DNA of 64,000 nucleotides, taken from assembly GCA_028641055.1 (NCBI GenBank), contig CM054058.1:241228187-241292186 (forward strand), read 5' to 3'. The stretch comes from Alopecurus myosuroides (taxonomy: Eukaryota; Streptophyta; Magnoliopsida; Poales; Poaceae). How positions within the stretch are numbered: the stretch's first letter is position 1; every line of letters starts with the position of its first letter. This document shows positions 31,061 to 44,280 of this stretch, piece after piece. The position numbers and the translations under genes were made by a program. The notes below the pieces were generated by a model. That model did no database searches. It was not told the origin of the DNA and worked only from the letters and a program-made list of their open reading frames with translations.

Positions 31061-31174
31061 GGCAAATTTGGCTGATCTAACTTCACCTTTTTCCGCTGTT
31101 TGATGCGAATGAGAACTTAAACACCTGCACCACTTAACACATTGGTAAATAACATCGTTAGTATTGTTAACTAA

Positions 31175-34100
31175 TGTCGCACCCTGATTTCTAGGGGATA
31201 CTCACCGTACGAACTGGATAGCAGATGCTTGGATTATGGGGCATAACTGCTCCCACGTCCCAGCTTCCTGGTAGGCCTGCGCTTATGCGCGACAACACAA
31301 GCCCTGCTATTCCATCGTCGATGTAAACTATCCACTAGAGATCAAAGGCACTATTGTCGACGTACTTCATACCAATCACCCATGGTACGTCAACAGCTTT
31401 GAACAAAGGATATCACAACAGATCTCTACGACACAAAAGATTGAAATAACTTGCAAATGGCTCTCATTAGAGCAGAGATAGCAAATACAATCATTCAGAG
31501 GGCACCTGCCCCAACAATACATCGTTACAATACAGCGGAAGCAATCAACATGTCTGAGTACAGACAAGAACCAAATAGGCCTAAGAGGCCGGAAACAAAC
31601 AGACGGAGCCCATCCACGAAGTCTCGGATCCTGCTCGGGTCCGCTATCTACTCGCCAGCAGTCTCGTCATACTCCACGTAGTAGCCACCATGTAGATCCT
31701 CGGAAACGTAGGTCTGCGGAAACCACAGCCCCAAAGGGGTCAGTACATAAACGTACTGGCAAGCAAGACTCACAGTTCACCAAAGTGTAGCCCGTCAACA
31801 CCAAGCACAGATGCCTTGGGTTCAACGGAAGAGAGGGGATATAAAATATGCTGCAACTGGCTGCACTAACCAACTACAGAGATTCTACCACTTCCGGCTA
31901 ACAGAAAGAAGATAAGATCGAGGATTGTAACCAACTGAAAGATAACTTCAAACAAACCCATCCTGGATCTCGCCCCTTGTCCAAAGAAGCAATCCGAGGA
32001 TAACTCACACAGTTGTATTAAAGATGAATCAAATTATTGTGTCATCAACCTATTACTAGTCAAGTTATTATTCATTAGGTGTAACAGGTTTGATCATTAT
32101 GTTTAAGTTGTCCTGAGTACTTGTTAGCCAGTACTTTCACCAAGTAATCCATAACCGCGGAAAACACGGCTTCTCGAGAAGATTATCCCTGCAGGGTTGC
32201 ACCAATTTGGCCGTACACGCAAGAATAACCCGCCAGATGGGAAGCTAACCCACCAAGCGGGGTACTCTACACAACCAACCATTCTTCGCATCAAGCCCAA
32301 AGAACCTTGGGCGCACGGCTAATCAAGCCCCGAAGAAAAGGGACCCTCATAGCACTCTAAGACCGTGTCCCCCTATATGCCGACTACAAAAGTTCCACCC
32401 TGGCCTGGGCTCGCAAAAACATGCATGCGGCAAATGGAAAACACGAACTAAATGAGGCGATTTGGACGAGATGCGAATCAGGTCAAGTTGAGGGGGGCGC
32501 CCATACTCGCTTCCCACATGCGGTTAGTGCGCTCATCATGGATCAGTAGACAAGACCCTTTTCCTATTAGGGTCGACACTAGCAGGCCTCAAAACCACAC
32601 AGGGCCTCCTGCCGGTGCCTTATCATCAAATTTATTATTAATAGCAACATTAGCATGATTGATTGATTAAACATCGAGCCCCCAGAACATAATAGAATAA
32701 TAATAACAGAAAGTAACGGGTAACAGACTCGAGCAAAACAACCTAAGCATGCTAGTAAGACACGGGCTCAAACAAAAGGTTATAGGTATGGAGGTGAGGC
32801 AATATCAGGGTAAAGGATACATGTGATAGGTTCGTAACAGAAACAACTACACATAGGGCTAGCAAAATAGACAACGGAAAGTATCGGTAACCAATGTTGA
32901 AAGGAACACAGTGGTTCATGTGAGTGATAACTTGCCTGCAAACCCAGTAGCCTGGTACTGAGCTAAATCCTTAGAAGGGATGTCGTAAGTATCGTCGGTC
33001 TCAACGTCGTCGTGTATCCAAGAAGAAGCAAACAGACAATGCAGAAAAGGTAGACAATCAATATCATGGCATAGTGCACAATCATGGGATGATGCATGAC
33101 CATTTAATTGATGCATAGAAATAAACTAGTTGACAATATAGAAACAGGATTAAATGGACCCACATGCAATTTGAGTTGCACCTGAAAAGCCCATGAATTA
33201 TGGTTGAATTAATTGTTTTACGACTAATCATTATATGAAAGTGGATTAGCATGATGCATGGATGAGGAAAACAGCAAAATAACAACAATAGAACCAAATG
33301 GAAATAAGGTTTACCAAGTTTGGAAATTCATTCATTAAGTTAGGAAATTTTGGTTACTTAAAGGGTTACACAAGCAATTGTTGTTTTCACCACTTTTAAT
33401 TGTTCAAAATAGATAACAAAGTTTATATTTGAAAATAAAACAAGATTTTAGTTGGAAAACATGTTTCACTTGTTGAAAAAGGATTTCAAATAAATTATTT
33501 AGGAATTAAACAAGTTAAACAAGAATTAAATGAATTTAATCCAAACATGAACTTATTTGAATTTTTATTTGTTCAAAACATTAAGTGAGGTTCATATTTG
33601 AAAAGTTTATGCTTTTATGGTTTGAAAACATATTTTATATGTCCCAAAAGAATTTAATTTGATCAAGTTATAAATTTAGCAATATTAAATGATTTAAACA
33701 AGGTTTAAATCACTTAAGCAATTTTAATTATTCAAAACATGAAACAAATTTTATATTTGAAAAGGTGGTTTAATCTTTGCATGGAAAACATATTTTATAT
33801 TTGTAGGAAATTGGATTTAAAATGAGCAAGTTATTATTTTGGCAATTTTAAATGCATTAAACAAGAAACAGTTGTTTTCAGCAATTTAAATTATTCAAAA
33901 CAGCAAAAAAAATTACTATTTGGAAAAGTACATGAAAGTTGATTGGAAAACATATTGAGTTTGTGCAAATTTGGAATTTTTTTCATGACAAGTTATGTAA
34001 TTTGCAAGTTTAAGTGAAATTTGAAAGTTTTCAAATTTCTGCACCAATTCTAAATGTTCAAACAGTAAAAAAAAAATTATATTTGGATAGATCATTTAAT

Positions 34101-35953
34101 TTGGTATTGAAAACATATCAAAAATGTTGGATTTGGAGTTAAAATGATTTTATTATGCAATTTACAAAATTTAGTGCAAATCTGCCATTTTTTAGTGAAC
34201 AGGGACTTGAAAAAATAATTTGCAGGGGCTAGATTAAAATACCAGGGGTCTATTGTGATTACTGAGAAGTTCTGTGACCAAACAATTGAAAAATAAAAAG
34301 TTTGTTAATTGTGCAGGGGCGTGGCGATTTGATCCCTGCACCTCCTGCTGCGCATGGGGGAACGAACTCAGTGGGCTGAGCTGTGGCGCATTGTGATAAG
34401 GGGATGTGTGAACTCGGGGGTTAGTGGTGGTGTTGCTCGCGGGGTATTCCATCTGTAAACTTAGCCTGAATCGCTACTTCCTGCACCTCGATCAGAACGC
34501 GTCCAGCGAAGGCCATGGTGATCGCCGTGGTGGTCTGCGGCCGCGGCGGGGGTGGTGCTGTGAGGGTGCGGTTCAAGGGGGGAGAGAGGGTGGCAGGGGA
34601 CCGGAAGTGGAGCGGTTGCTCACCTTGGCGATCGGGAGCGGTCGGACAGGGAGCAGCAGGGCGCCTGCAACAGGTACAGAGGGCGGCGGGGAACAAGGAG
34701 GCGACGCGCCGGCGGGGACCTCAGGCCCTCCCGGCCCAAAGCGAGGGGGGGCGAAGGTAGAGGGTGGAGCGGCGGCTCCATTCCCGCCGCTAGCTCGCTG
34801 CGAGGGCCTCGAGTTGCGATGAACGCCCAGGAGATACAGAGAGATGTTCCATCGGTGGTTTTCAGTTACAGTGAAGAACAATGGGGTTCAGAGAGAAGAG
34901 GGAGGGAGGAAGAGAGGGAAACGACGGCGCAGGAGGAAGGGGTCTAGGGTTGAGGGGCAGAGGGGGGAGGTGGTGCTTTAAGGGGGAAGAAAACCTTGTA
35001 CGGCATGGCATCCAGGGGGTGGGGAGTTGATCGAATGGTTCTGATGGGGTTCGTACATGTGATGACGTCGACTGGAGGAAGAAGACAGGAAAAGGAGGGG
35101 TACTGGGCCAAGACAGGGAAGAGATGGGCTGGGCCTGGGATAGATTAGTTAGCTGCTGCCTCCTTTTGTTATTTTTGTTTTACTGTTTTATTTTTTTTGT
35201 AAGGTTTGGTTTTAGAAGAAAAACATAGCTTTTAGCTTAATGAAAATTCTAGAAAAATTAGGTTATGCTTGTTAGCTCAAAAGCAAACAGATGCCAACTT
35301 CCATTGTCAAAAGTTTGAATTTTTATTTGGTATTTGTATTTCAACCAACCTTGGATGAATTTTCATATTAAGTAAACCTTATGAAATAAAAGCATTTGAT
35401 AGGGTAGCCCCTAAGAATTAAAAGATTAAAATTAGTTGGTTGAATTGATAATGTTTATAAAGTGGTTATAACTCAACTTGGGTGCTGTTTGAAAGAATTT
35501 GATTTGAAATTGGAATATTTTGTTAATTAATAGAAACAACCATTTAATAGGGTGAACCCTATTATTAGTTGGATTAGACACATTGGAAAGGTTTGATATT
35601 TGATAATTTCCAAATGAGGTGTTGATGATGATTTTGCTTTGAATTTGAAAACCAATTTGGAAAGGCTTAGTGGAATTTATAACACCATTTTATTAGTTGA
35701 TCAACATGGAATAAAATGGAACAATTTGGTTGTTTTCACTTGTTATTTTTATTCCAAAAGTTGTAACAGAACAAGTATGAAAACATTGTTTGAGTAAGGT
35801 TTGAATTTGAGTTGTGAAAACAGTGGAAAACAAATGCAACAATTTAGAAACAAAAGCAAACAACATGGAAACAATATGATGACATGATGCAATACTTAAA
35901 TAAACATGCAACAAACATTCTAAGGGGATGGTTTTCATACTTGGGTTGTTACA
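31175..35953 (-). repeat. E7 3' LTR (4779 bp)
   Basis: TGTCGCACCC to GGGTTGTTACA. Nearly identical to 36829-41572 except in 33775-34740, where many one-base indels occur. Long frames in the GC-rich part (34424-34880) are not conserved between the two copies. Confidence 0.95.
33400..34190. repeat. Degenerate tandem repeat of about 160 bp in E7 3' LTR
   Basis: Five AT-rich units, each beginning with a variant of TTsTTCAAAACAtgaaacaaa then ttTATATTTGg, start near 33405, 33570, 33728, 33888 and 34053. The second LTR has them near 39053, 39224, 39381, 39541 and 39700. Confidence 0.65.
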
Positions 35954-36828
35954 AAACGCCCCCCCTTGAAGGAATCGTGCCCCGAGATTCCTACTGAGAA
36001 AAAGAAAAGGTCCGGATACTTCTTGGGGAGATCTTCTTGAGTTGTGTCACGTGAAACACATCGTGCACCTTGGATAGACGTCAGGGAATTTGCAAACCAC
36101 CGGAACATTTTCAAGTAAACGGAGAGGTTTTGTATTGAGGGTGTATAGTTGGACAGAATTTGATTCATTTGGAGAATAGACTATCTGTAATGTGGTGATT
36201 CAGGAATGCTTCCTCGAAACAACCCCAGGTGATAGAGATGCTAGCTCTCATAGCCTGGAATCAACAACAACAACAACCTTTCTGGCCAGATAGACTTGAT
36301 ATTTGGGTAGTTTTGATTAGACGCCGGTAGAAGAACTGAAATGGAAAACAACAACAAGATTTCAACGGACGAAAAGGATGTTGAGAAGAACAGGATATCA
36401 ACATCGGGGAAAACGAGAACAAAACTCCTAAGGTACTACGGAAAAACCCATCCGGGCTTCTGGAGGATCAATATCTACTGCTTAAGGAATAGAGGATCTG
36501 CTTCCGGGGCTTACACGCCTCCGTTCTCAATCATGAGTAGGCAACACGATAAATCATGTCACAACCACCTCCATTCCTATGGTCTAGTAGATATAACCAT
36601 CCTAGAGAAACCAGAATTCGTGAAATCCTAACTTGAAAGTTTAGATGAGAATAGAAAAACAATGTTGCACTTCCTTACCAGAAAAGGGTGGGTGGGTGGG
36701 GAAATAAGAAAAATGGCAGAATTCCTACTCTCACGTTTCATTTTTCTTATATAGCTACAAAATAGTTTATAGACTCAACTGTGACCAGTAAAAAGGGATC
36801 CTACAGGCAGACAGGCTCTGATACCAGT
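35954..36828 (-). other. E7 interior (875 bp, non-coding)
   Basis: Contains the polypurine tract (minus CAAGGGGGGGCGTTT), a (CAA)n-like run near 36266, no frame over 96 codons and no recognisable domain, and the primer site at the other end. The 3' end (gaatcgtgccccgagattc) resembles that of E2, supporting a common Del/Tekay origin. Confidence 0.8.
36815..36826 (-). other. E7 primer-binding site (initiator Met tRNA type)
   Basis: Minus strand TGGTATCAGAGC, two bases from the 5' LTR boundary at 36829. Confidence 0.9.
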
Positions 36829-39800
36829 TGTCGCACCCTGATTTCTAGGGGATACTCACCGTACGAACTGGATAGCAGATGCTTGGATTATGGGGCATAA
36901 CTGCTCCCACGTCCCAGCTTCCTGGTAGGCCTGCGCTTATGCGCGACAACACAAGCCCTGCTATTCCATCGTCGATGTAAACTATCCACTAGAGATCAAA
37001 GGCACTACTGTCAACATACTTCATACCAATCACCCATGGTACGTCAACAGCTTTGAACAAAGGATATCACAACAGATCTCTACGACACAAAAGATTGAAA
37101 TAACTTGCAAATGGCTCTCATTAGAGCAGAGATAGCAAATACAATCATTCAGAGGGCACCTGCCCCAACAATACATCGTTACAATACAGCGGAAGCAATC
37201 AACATGTCTGAGTACAGACAAGAACCAAATAGGCCTAAGAGGCCGGAAACAAACAGACGGAGCCCATCCACGAAGTCTCGGATCCTGCCCGGGTCCGCTA
37301 TCTACTCGTCAGCAGTCTCGTCATACTCCACGTAGTAGCCACCATGTAGATCCTCGGAAACGTAGGTCTGCGGAAACCACAGCCCCAAAGGGGTCAGTAC
37401 ATAAACGTACTGGCAAGCAAGACTCACAGTTCACCAAAGTGTAGCCCGTCAACACCAAGCACAGATGCCTTGGGTTCAACGGAAGAGAGGGGATATAAAA
37501 GATGCTGCAACTGGCTGCACTAACCAACTACAGAGATTCTACCACTTCCGGCTAACAGAAAGAAGATAAGATCGAGGATTGTAACCAACTGAAAGATAAC
37601 TTCAAACAAACCCATCCTGGATCTCGCCCCTTGTCCAAAGAAGCAATCCGAGGATAACTCACACAGTTGTATTAAAGATGAATCAAATTATTGTGTCATC
37701 AACCTATTACTAGTCAAGTTATTATTCATTAGGTGTAACAGGTTTGATCATTATGTTTAAGTTGTCCTGAGTACTTGTTAGCCAGTACTTTCACCAAGTA
37801 ATCCATAACCGCGGAAAACACGGCTTCTCGAGAAGATTATCCCTGCAGGGTTGCACCAATTTGGCCGTACACGCAAGAATAACCCGCCAGATGGGAAGCT
37901 AACCCACCAAGCGGGGTACTCTACACAACCAACCATTCTTCGCATCAAGCCCAAAGAACCTTGGGCGCACGGCTAATCAAGCCCCGAAGAAAAGGGACCC
38001 TCATAGCACTCTAAGACCGTGTCCCCCTATATGCCGACTACAAAAGTTCCACCCTGGCCTGGGCTCGCAAAAACATGCATGCGGCAAATGGAAAACACGA
38101 ACTAAATGAGGCGATTTGGACGAGATGCGAATCAGGTCAAGTTGAGGGGGGCGCCCATACTCGCTTCCCACATGCGGTTAGTGCGCTCATCATGGATCAG
38201 TAGACAAGACCCTTTTCCTATTAGGGTCGACACTAGCAGGCCTCAAAACCACACAGGGCCTCCTGCCGGTGCCTTATCATCAAATTTATTATTAATAGCA
38301 ACATTAGCATGATTGATTGATTAAACATCGAGCCCCCAGAACATAATAGAATAATAATAACAGAAAGTAACGGGTAACAGACTCGAGCAAAACAACCTAA
38401 GCATGCTAGTAAGACACGGGCTCAAACAAAAGGTTATAGGTATGGAGGTGAGGCAATATCAGGGTAAAGGATACATGTGATAGGTTCGTAACAGAAACAA
38501 CTACACATAGGGCTAGCAAAATAGACAACGGAAAGTATCGGTAACCAATGTTGAAAGGAACACAGTGGTTCATGTGAGTGATAACTTGCCTGCAAACCCA
38601 GTAGCCTGGTACTGAGCTAAATCCTTAGAAGGGATGTCGTAAGTATCGCCGGTCTCAACGTCGTCGTGTATCCAAGAAGAAGCAAACAGACAATGCAGAA
38701 AAGGTAGACAATCAATATCATGGCATAGTGCACAATCATGGGATGATGCATGACCATTTAATTGATGCATAGAAATAAACTAGTTGACAATATAGAAACA
38801 GGATTAAATGGACCCACATGCAATTTGAGTTGCACCTGAAAAGCCCATGAATTATGGTTGAATTAATTGTTTTACGACTAATCATTATATGAAAGTGGAT
38901 TAGCATGATGCATGGATGAGGAAAACAGCAAAATAACAACAATAGAACCAAATGGAAATAAGGTTTACCAAGTTTGGAAATTCATTCATTAAGTTAGAAA
39001 ATTTTGGTTACTTAAAGGGTTACACAAGCAATTGTTGTTTTCACCACTTTTAATTGTTCAAAATAGATAACAAAGTTTATATTTGAAAAGAAAACAAGAT
39101 TTTAGTTGGAAAACATGTTTCACTTGTTGAAAAAGGATTTCAAATAAATTATTTAGGAATTAAACAAGTTAAACAAGAATTAAATGAATTTAATTCAAAC
39201 ATGAACTTATTTGAATTTTTATTTGTTCAAAACATTAAGTGAGGTTCATATTTGAAAAGTTTATGCTTTTATGGTTTGAAAACATATTTTATATGTCCCA
39301 AAAGAATTTAATTTGATCAAGTTATAAATTTAGCAATATTAAATGATTTAAACAAGGTTTAAATCACTTAAGCAATTTTAATTATTCAAAACATGAAACA
39401 AATTTTATATTTGAAAAGGTGGTTTAATTTTGCATGGAAAACATATTTTATTTGTGGAAATTGGATTTAAAATGAGCAAGTTATTATTTTGGCAATTTTA
39501 AATGCATTAAACAAGAAACAGTTGTTTTCAGCAATTTAAATTATTCAAAACAGCAAACAAAATTTATATTTGGAAAGTACATGAAAAGTTGATTGGAAAA
39601 CATATTTAGTTTGTGCAATTTGGAATTTTTATGAACAAGTTATGAATTTTGCAAGTTTAAGTGAATTTGACAAGTTTTCAAATTTTGCACCAATTTAAAA
39701 TGTTCAAAACAGTAAACAAATTTTATATTTGGATAGATCATTTAATTTGGTATTGAAAACATATCAAAAATGTTGGATTTGGAGTTAAAATGATTTTATT

Positions 39801-41572
39801 ATGCAATTTACAAAATATAGTGCAAATCTGCCATTTTTTAGTGAAACAGGGACTTGGAAAAAATAATTTGCAGGGGCTAGATTAAAATACCAGGGGTCTA
39901 GTTGTGATTACTGAGAAGTTCTGTGAACAAACAATTGAAAAATAAAAAGTTTGTTAATTGTGCAGGGGGTGGGATTTGATCCCTGCACCTCCTGCTGCGT
40001 TGGGGGAACAGAACCAGTGGGCTGAGCTGTGGCTTGTGATAGGGAGTGGGACTCGGGGGTTAAGTGGTGTTGCTCGCGGGTATTCCATCTGAACTTAGCT
40101 GAATCGCTACTTGCTGCACCTCGACAGAACGCGTCCAGCAAAGGCATGGTGATCGCCGTGGTGGTCTGCGGCCGCGGCGGGTGGTGCTGTGAGGGTGCGG
40201 TTCAAGGGGGGAGAGAGGGAGGCAGGGGACCGGAGTGGAGCGGTTGCTCACCTTGGCGATCGGGAGCGGTCGGCAGGGAGCAGCAGGGCGCTGCAACAGG
40301 TACAGAGGGCGGTGGAAGGAGGCGACGGCGGCGGGGACTCAGGCCCTCCCGGCCCAAGCCGAGGGGGGGCGAAGGTAGAGGGTGGAGCGGCGGCTCCATT
40401 CCCGCCGCTAGCTCGCTGCGAGGGCCTCGAGTTGCGATGAACGCCCAGGAGATACAGAGAGATGTTCCATCGGTGGTTTTCAGTTACAGTGAAGAACAAT
40501 GGGGTTCAGAGAGAAGAGGGAGGGAGGAAGAGAGGGAAACGGCGGCGCAGGAGGAAGGGGTCTAGGGTTGAGGGGCAGAGGGGGGAGGTGGTGCTTTAAG
40601 GGGGAAGAAAACCTTGTACGGCATGGCATCCAGGGGGTGGGGAGTTGATCGAATGGTTCTGATGGGGTTCGTACATGTGATGACGTCGACTGGAGGAAGA
40701 AGACAGGAAAAGGAGGGGTACTGGGCCAAGACAGGGAAGAGATGGGCTGGGCCTGGGATAGATTAGTTAGCTGCTACCTCCTTTTGTTATTTTTGTTTTA
40801 CTGTTTTATTTTTTTTGTAAGGTTTGGTTTTAGAAGAAAAACATAGCTTTTAGCTTAATGAAAATTCAAGAAAAATTAGGTTATGCTTGTTAGCTCAAAA
40901 GCAAACAAATGCCAACTTCCATTGTCAAAAGTTTGAATTTTTATTTGGTATTTGTATTTCAACCAACCTTGGATGAATTTTCATATTAAGTAAACCTTAT
41001 GAAATAAAAGCATTTTGATAGGGTAGCCCCTAAGAATTAAAAGATTAAAATTAGTTGGTTGAATTGATAATGTTTATAAAGTGGTTATAACTCAACTTGG
41101 GTGCTGTTTGAAAGAATTTGATTTGAAATTGGAATATTTTGTTAATTAATAGAAACAACCATTTAATAGGGTGAACCCTATTATTAGTTGGATTAGACAC
41201 ATTGGAAAGGTTTGATATTTGATAATTTCCAAATGAGGTGTTGATGATGATTTTGCTTTGAATTTGAAAACCAATTTGGAAAGGCTTAGTGGAATTTATA
41301 ACACCATTTTATTAGTTGATCAACATGGAATAAAATGGAACAATTTGGTTGTTTTCACTTGTTATTTTTATTCCAAAAGTTGTAACAGAACAAGTATGAA
41401 AACATTGTTTGAGTAAGGTTTGAATTTGAGTTGTGAAAACAGTGGAAAACAAATGCAACAATTTAGAAACAAAAGCAAACAACATGGAAACAATATGATG
41501 ACATGATGCAATACTTAAATAAACATGCAACAAACATTCTAAGGGGATGGTTTTCATACTTGGGCTGTTACA
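36829..41572 (-). repeat. E7 5' LTR (4744 bp)
   Basis: TGTCGCACCC to GGGCTGTTACA, followed by ACTAA. Contains the same five-unit 160-bp tandem array (39050-39820) and GC-rich block (40029-40565). Confidence 0.95.
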
Positions 41573-41577
41573 ACTAA

Positions 41578-41631
41578 CACTCAAAACACTAGGGATCAAG
41601 AAATGTACTTCCAATCTCCCCCTTTTTGGTG
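41578..41631 (-). repeat. E6 LTR end and polypurine tract
   Basis: Bases 41578-41613 complete the E6 LTR (ends ...tgtacttcca). The polypurine tract (minus CACCAAAAAGGGGGAGAT, 41614-41631) is identical in type to that of E5. 41632-42143 is non-coding, with a second purine run remnant near 42070-42080. Confidence 0.8.
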
Positions 41632-42143
41632 TTAGATGAAAATACTAAGATTTGCAATGAAAAACCAAAACAATATCATGTTTGTGAAAGAAGTGGAAAT
41701 TTCTCCCCCTACAAGTATGCATAATTTAGTTTGCATATGACATGCAAATACAACTTTAAGAGGAGAGTGATTTTTACAACACAATCACAACATGATAAAG
41801 AGACAATATCAACTATATTGAGGCAATAGTTGAATATTATACCTTGTGCATAGAACATATACGTAGATAATACCGGAGCACAATATATGATAACCTCAAC
41901 CAGATAGATCCACAAGCATAGTCTCTCAAAATAACATAAGAACATAGTTCAAAACATGAAAGAAAATAGTTCTGAAACAAAAACGAGAATATAAATGGAC
42001 ACAAGCTCTCAAAGAGTGATAGACGAACATGCTTGTACCCGAACCCATGCAAGTCCCACGTAATCCTAATAGACTACTTCTACCCCTTTGGCAGCGAGAC
42101 ACCAAAAAGGAGAGGAGCAGTGATGCTAACACCCCATGATGAG

Positions 42144-42679
42144 CTAGGCATTGAACTCCTCGAAGGACTCTCCAGCAGACCCCTTGGAATCTCCTTCTAC
42201 ATCTCTCTCAAGATCATCATCACCGTCCTTATCATCATCATGAGCAACGGGAGCACTGGAAGAAGCAGCAGGGTTAGTGAAACAAAGAGCATCCTCAATC
42301 TATTCTCAAGGAGCACTGACACTGGAAGCCCACTGAGAGTAGGTGTCAGGAACCAAGTCAGAGGGAGGAGCCCGAAAAGCACCGCTCACATGGTGAATGA
42401 TCCTCTACTGGGAGGAGGACATAGCAATATCCCTACAGTATGACTGATATGCTCCTTGTGGATATCCACCTTCATGTAGAGAATGTAGCGCTGAAACCAA
42501 GACAGATTCCTGATGTTGCGCACAGTGGAGGAATCACTCGTAGGAGCACGGGGGGTGGCAACAGCACTAGTATGAGCATCCATCATAAAGGAACCACTCT
42601 CAAGGGTAGCAGCAGCAGGGGTAGACTTCCTCTTCATGTACAACTTCTTGAAGTGGTGATCTTCCCTGGACATTGATGG
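42144..42679 (-). pseudogene. E6 ORF3 homologue, C-terminal end
   Basis: Minus strand. The segment SWFQRYILYMKVDIHKEHI aligns with the E5 ORF3 segment IEKVLCMNVCLHKENY, and the tail ends with the acidic GDSKGSAGESFEEF before a TAG at 42144-42146, matching the acidic end of E5 ORF3. At least one frameshift lies near 42385. The N-terminal part is lost at the E8 junction. This shows ORF3 is a regular part of this copia group, not a private insertion in E5. Confidence 0.6.
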
Positions 42680-44280
42680 TGCAGGTCTTGCACTCGTTGG
42701 GAAGCACCAAGAGCAAGGTATGAAGAGCACAATAGCAAGTTTTCCCTCAGAAAGAAACCAAGGTTGAATCGACCAGTAGTAGAAATAAATCATTTCCGAA
42801 GGTTGATGCAGCTGATGTGGTAGGGTGCACTACCGGTTCAGAAGCAACGTGGAACCTACACAACACAATCAAATAACTTTTCCCCAACGAAGCAGTGAGG
42901 TTGTCAATATCACCGGGCTTTGCTGAAAACAAAGAGGTTAAACATATGGTGTGGAAAACTGTGGGAAAACATTAGGAAAACAATAGTAACAGTATGAAAA
43001 CAATGATGGCAGTGGTTGTATTATCAGTATGAGGAAAATAGACCGGGCTCCACAATTGACTAGTGGTGTCTCTCCATAAAAGATATATAGCATGTTGGGT
43101 ACACAAATTATAGCTGGCAAATTGACAGATACAATGGCTACACCGTAGTGCATACGCATGACATGATGATTACTAGGTGATTCATGCGGGCATTACAACA
43201 AAATACATAGACCATTATCCAACTGCATCTATGACTAATAATCCACCCTGAGAATGTCATCCGAGCAAACCTTTGGTACTAAGTTGCAAGCAACAGATTA
43301 TTGAGTTAAGCAAAGTGTGTAATGTAAACAATAAAATCATCCTTAGACAAAACATTGTTGTTTTCTCCCTAATGGCAACAGCACATCCACACCCGTTTAC
43401 GTTTCTGTCACTCGAGCGTAAGTGAAAGGGAGACATGAACCCACTATCGAGCATAAATACTCCCTCTTGGAGTTACTAGCATCTACTTGGCCAGTGCATC
43501 TACTAACAACAGAGAGCATGCAATATCATAAATAACATACACATGAAAAGAACATGATAGATTGATAATCATTGGACATAGCATTCAATATTCATCGGAT
43601 CCCAGCAAACATAACATGTAGCATTACAATAAGATGATTTTGGTTATGTAGGGCAGCTCACAAGATCTAAACATGAGGCATAAAGAGGAGAGAAAAACCA
43701 TCTAGCTACTGCCATGGACCCGTAGTCCAAATATCAACTACTCACGCATCATTCCGGAGGCGGGCATGGTGGTGTAGAGCCCTCCGGTGATGATTCCCCC
43801 TCCCGGCAGGGTGATGGGGAGAGCTCCAGAACCCTCCCAAACTAGGGTTGACGATGACGGCGGCTGCGGATGTTTTTGGTGGAAAAGACTCTCGTCCTTA
43901 GGGTTAACCTCCAAAGAGGCATAAATAGGCGAGAGGGCAACGTCGGTGGGCGGCCAGGGGGCCCACACCACCCCTCGGCGTGGCCAAGGGGGGGCGCGCC
44001 GCCCTATGGTGTGGGGCCTCTGTGGCCCCTCCGGACTCCGCGTGTGCGACGGATTTCTAAGACTTCCAGGCTTCGAATCATCCAATTCCGAGAATATTTC
44101 CAGAACAACTTTTCTGAAACTAAAAACACCAGAAAACATGAACTGACACTGTGGCATCTTGTCAATAGGTTAGTCCCAAAAAATTGTTAAAAATGGCATA
44201 ACGTGTATAATAAACATGTAGCATATGGCATGAAAACAACATGGAATATCAGAAATTATGGATACGTTTATGACGTATCA
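42680..44280 (-). repeat. E8 3' LTR (1.6 kb)
   Basis: The minus strand starts TGATACGTCATAAACG and ends GTGCAAGACCTGCA. Inverted copy of 50370-51982 and 55236-56749. TATA-like TATTTATG at 43921-43927. The TGATACGTC start is typical of Triticeae Sabrina/WHAM-type LTRs. Confidence 0.85.

Larger units (their letters stand above)
29856..31174 (-). repeat. E6 copia LTR, first part (1319 bp)
   Basis: Starts TGACGGATAGTATGGGAACC, which aligns with the E5 LTR start including the ctagaggggg(g)t(c/g)aatagg motif. Interrupted at 31174 by E7 and completed at 41578-41613, total about 1355 bp. TATA box at 30540-30547. The U3 has a palindrome cluster at 30590-31060. Confidence 0.8.
31175..41572 (-). mobile_element. 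E7: large-LTR non-autonomous gypsy-type element (LARD-like), 10.4 kb
   Basis: Two LTRs (31175-35953, 4779 bp; 36829-41572, 4744 bp) flank only 875 bp of interior. Target duplication ACTAA is exact (31170-31174, 41573-41577). Primer site 36815-36826 (TGGTATCAGAGC) and G-rich polypurine tract at 35954-35968. LTRs start TGTAACAACCC on the minus strand, as in Del/Tekay. No gag or pol is present, so it depends on proteins supplied in trans. Confidence 0.92.
29856..42679 (-). mobile_element. E6: second Maximus/SIRE-like copia, 3' end only (holds E7)
   Basis: Comprises the 3' LTR (29856-31174 plus 41578-41613), polypurine tract and the end of an ORF3 homologue; the remainder is lost at the junction with E8 (42679/42680). 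Related to but clearly distinct from E5. Bases 31175-41577 inside this span belong to E7 and its target duplication. Confidence 0.75.

Noticed and set aside
31376..33297. Several 60-76 codon ORFs repeated identically at 37030-38951
   Set aside because: Simply the paired copies of the E7 LTR; none has a recognisable domain.
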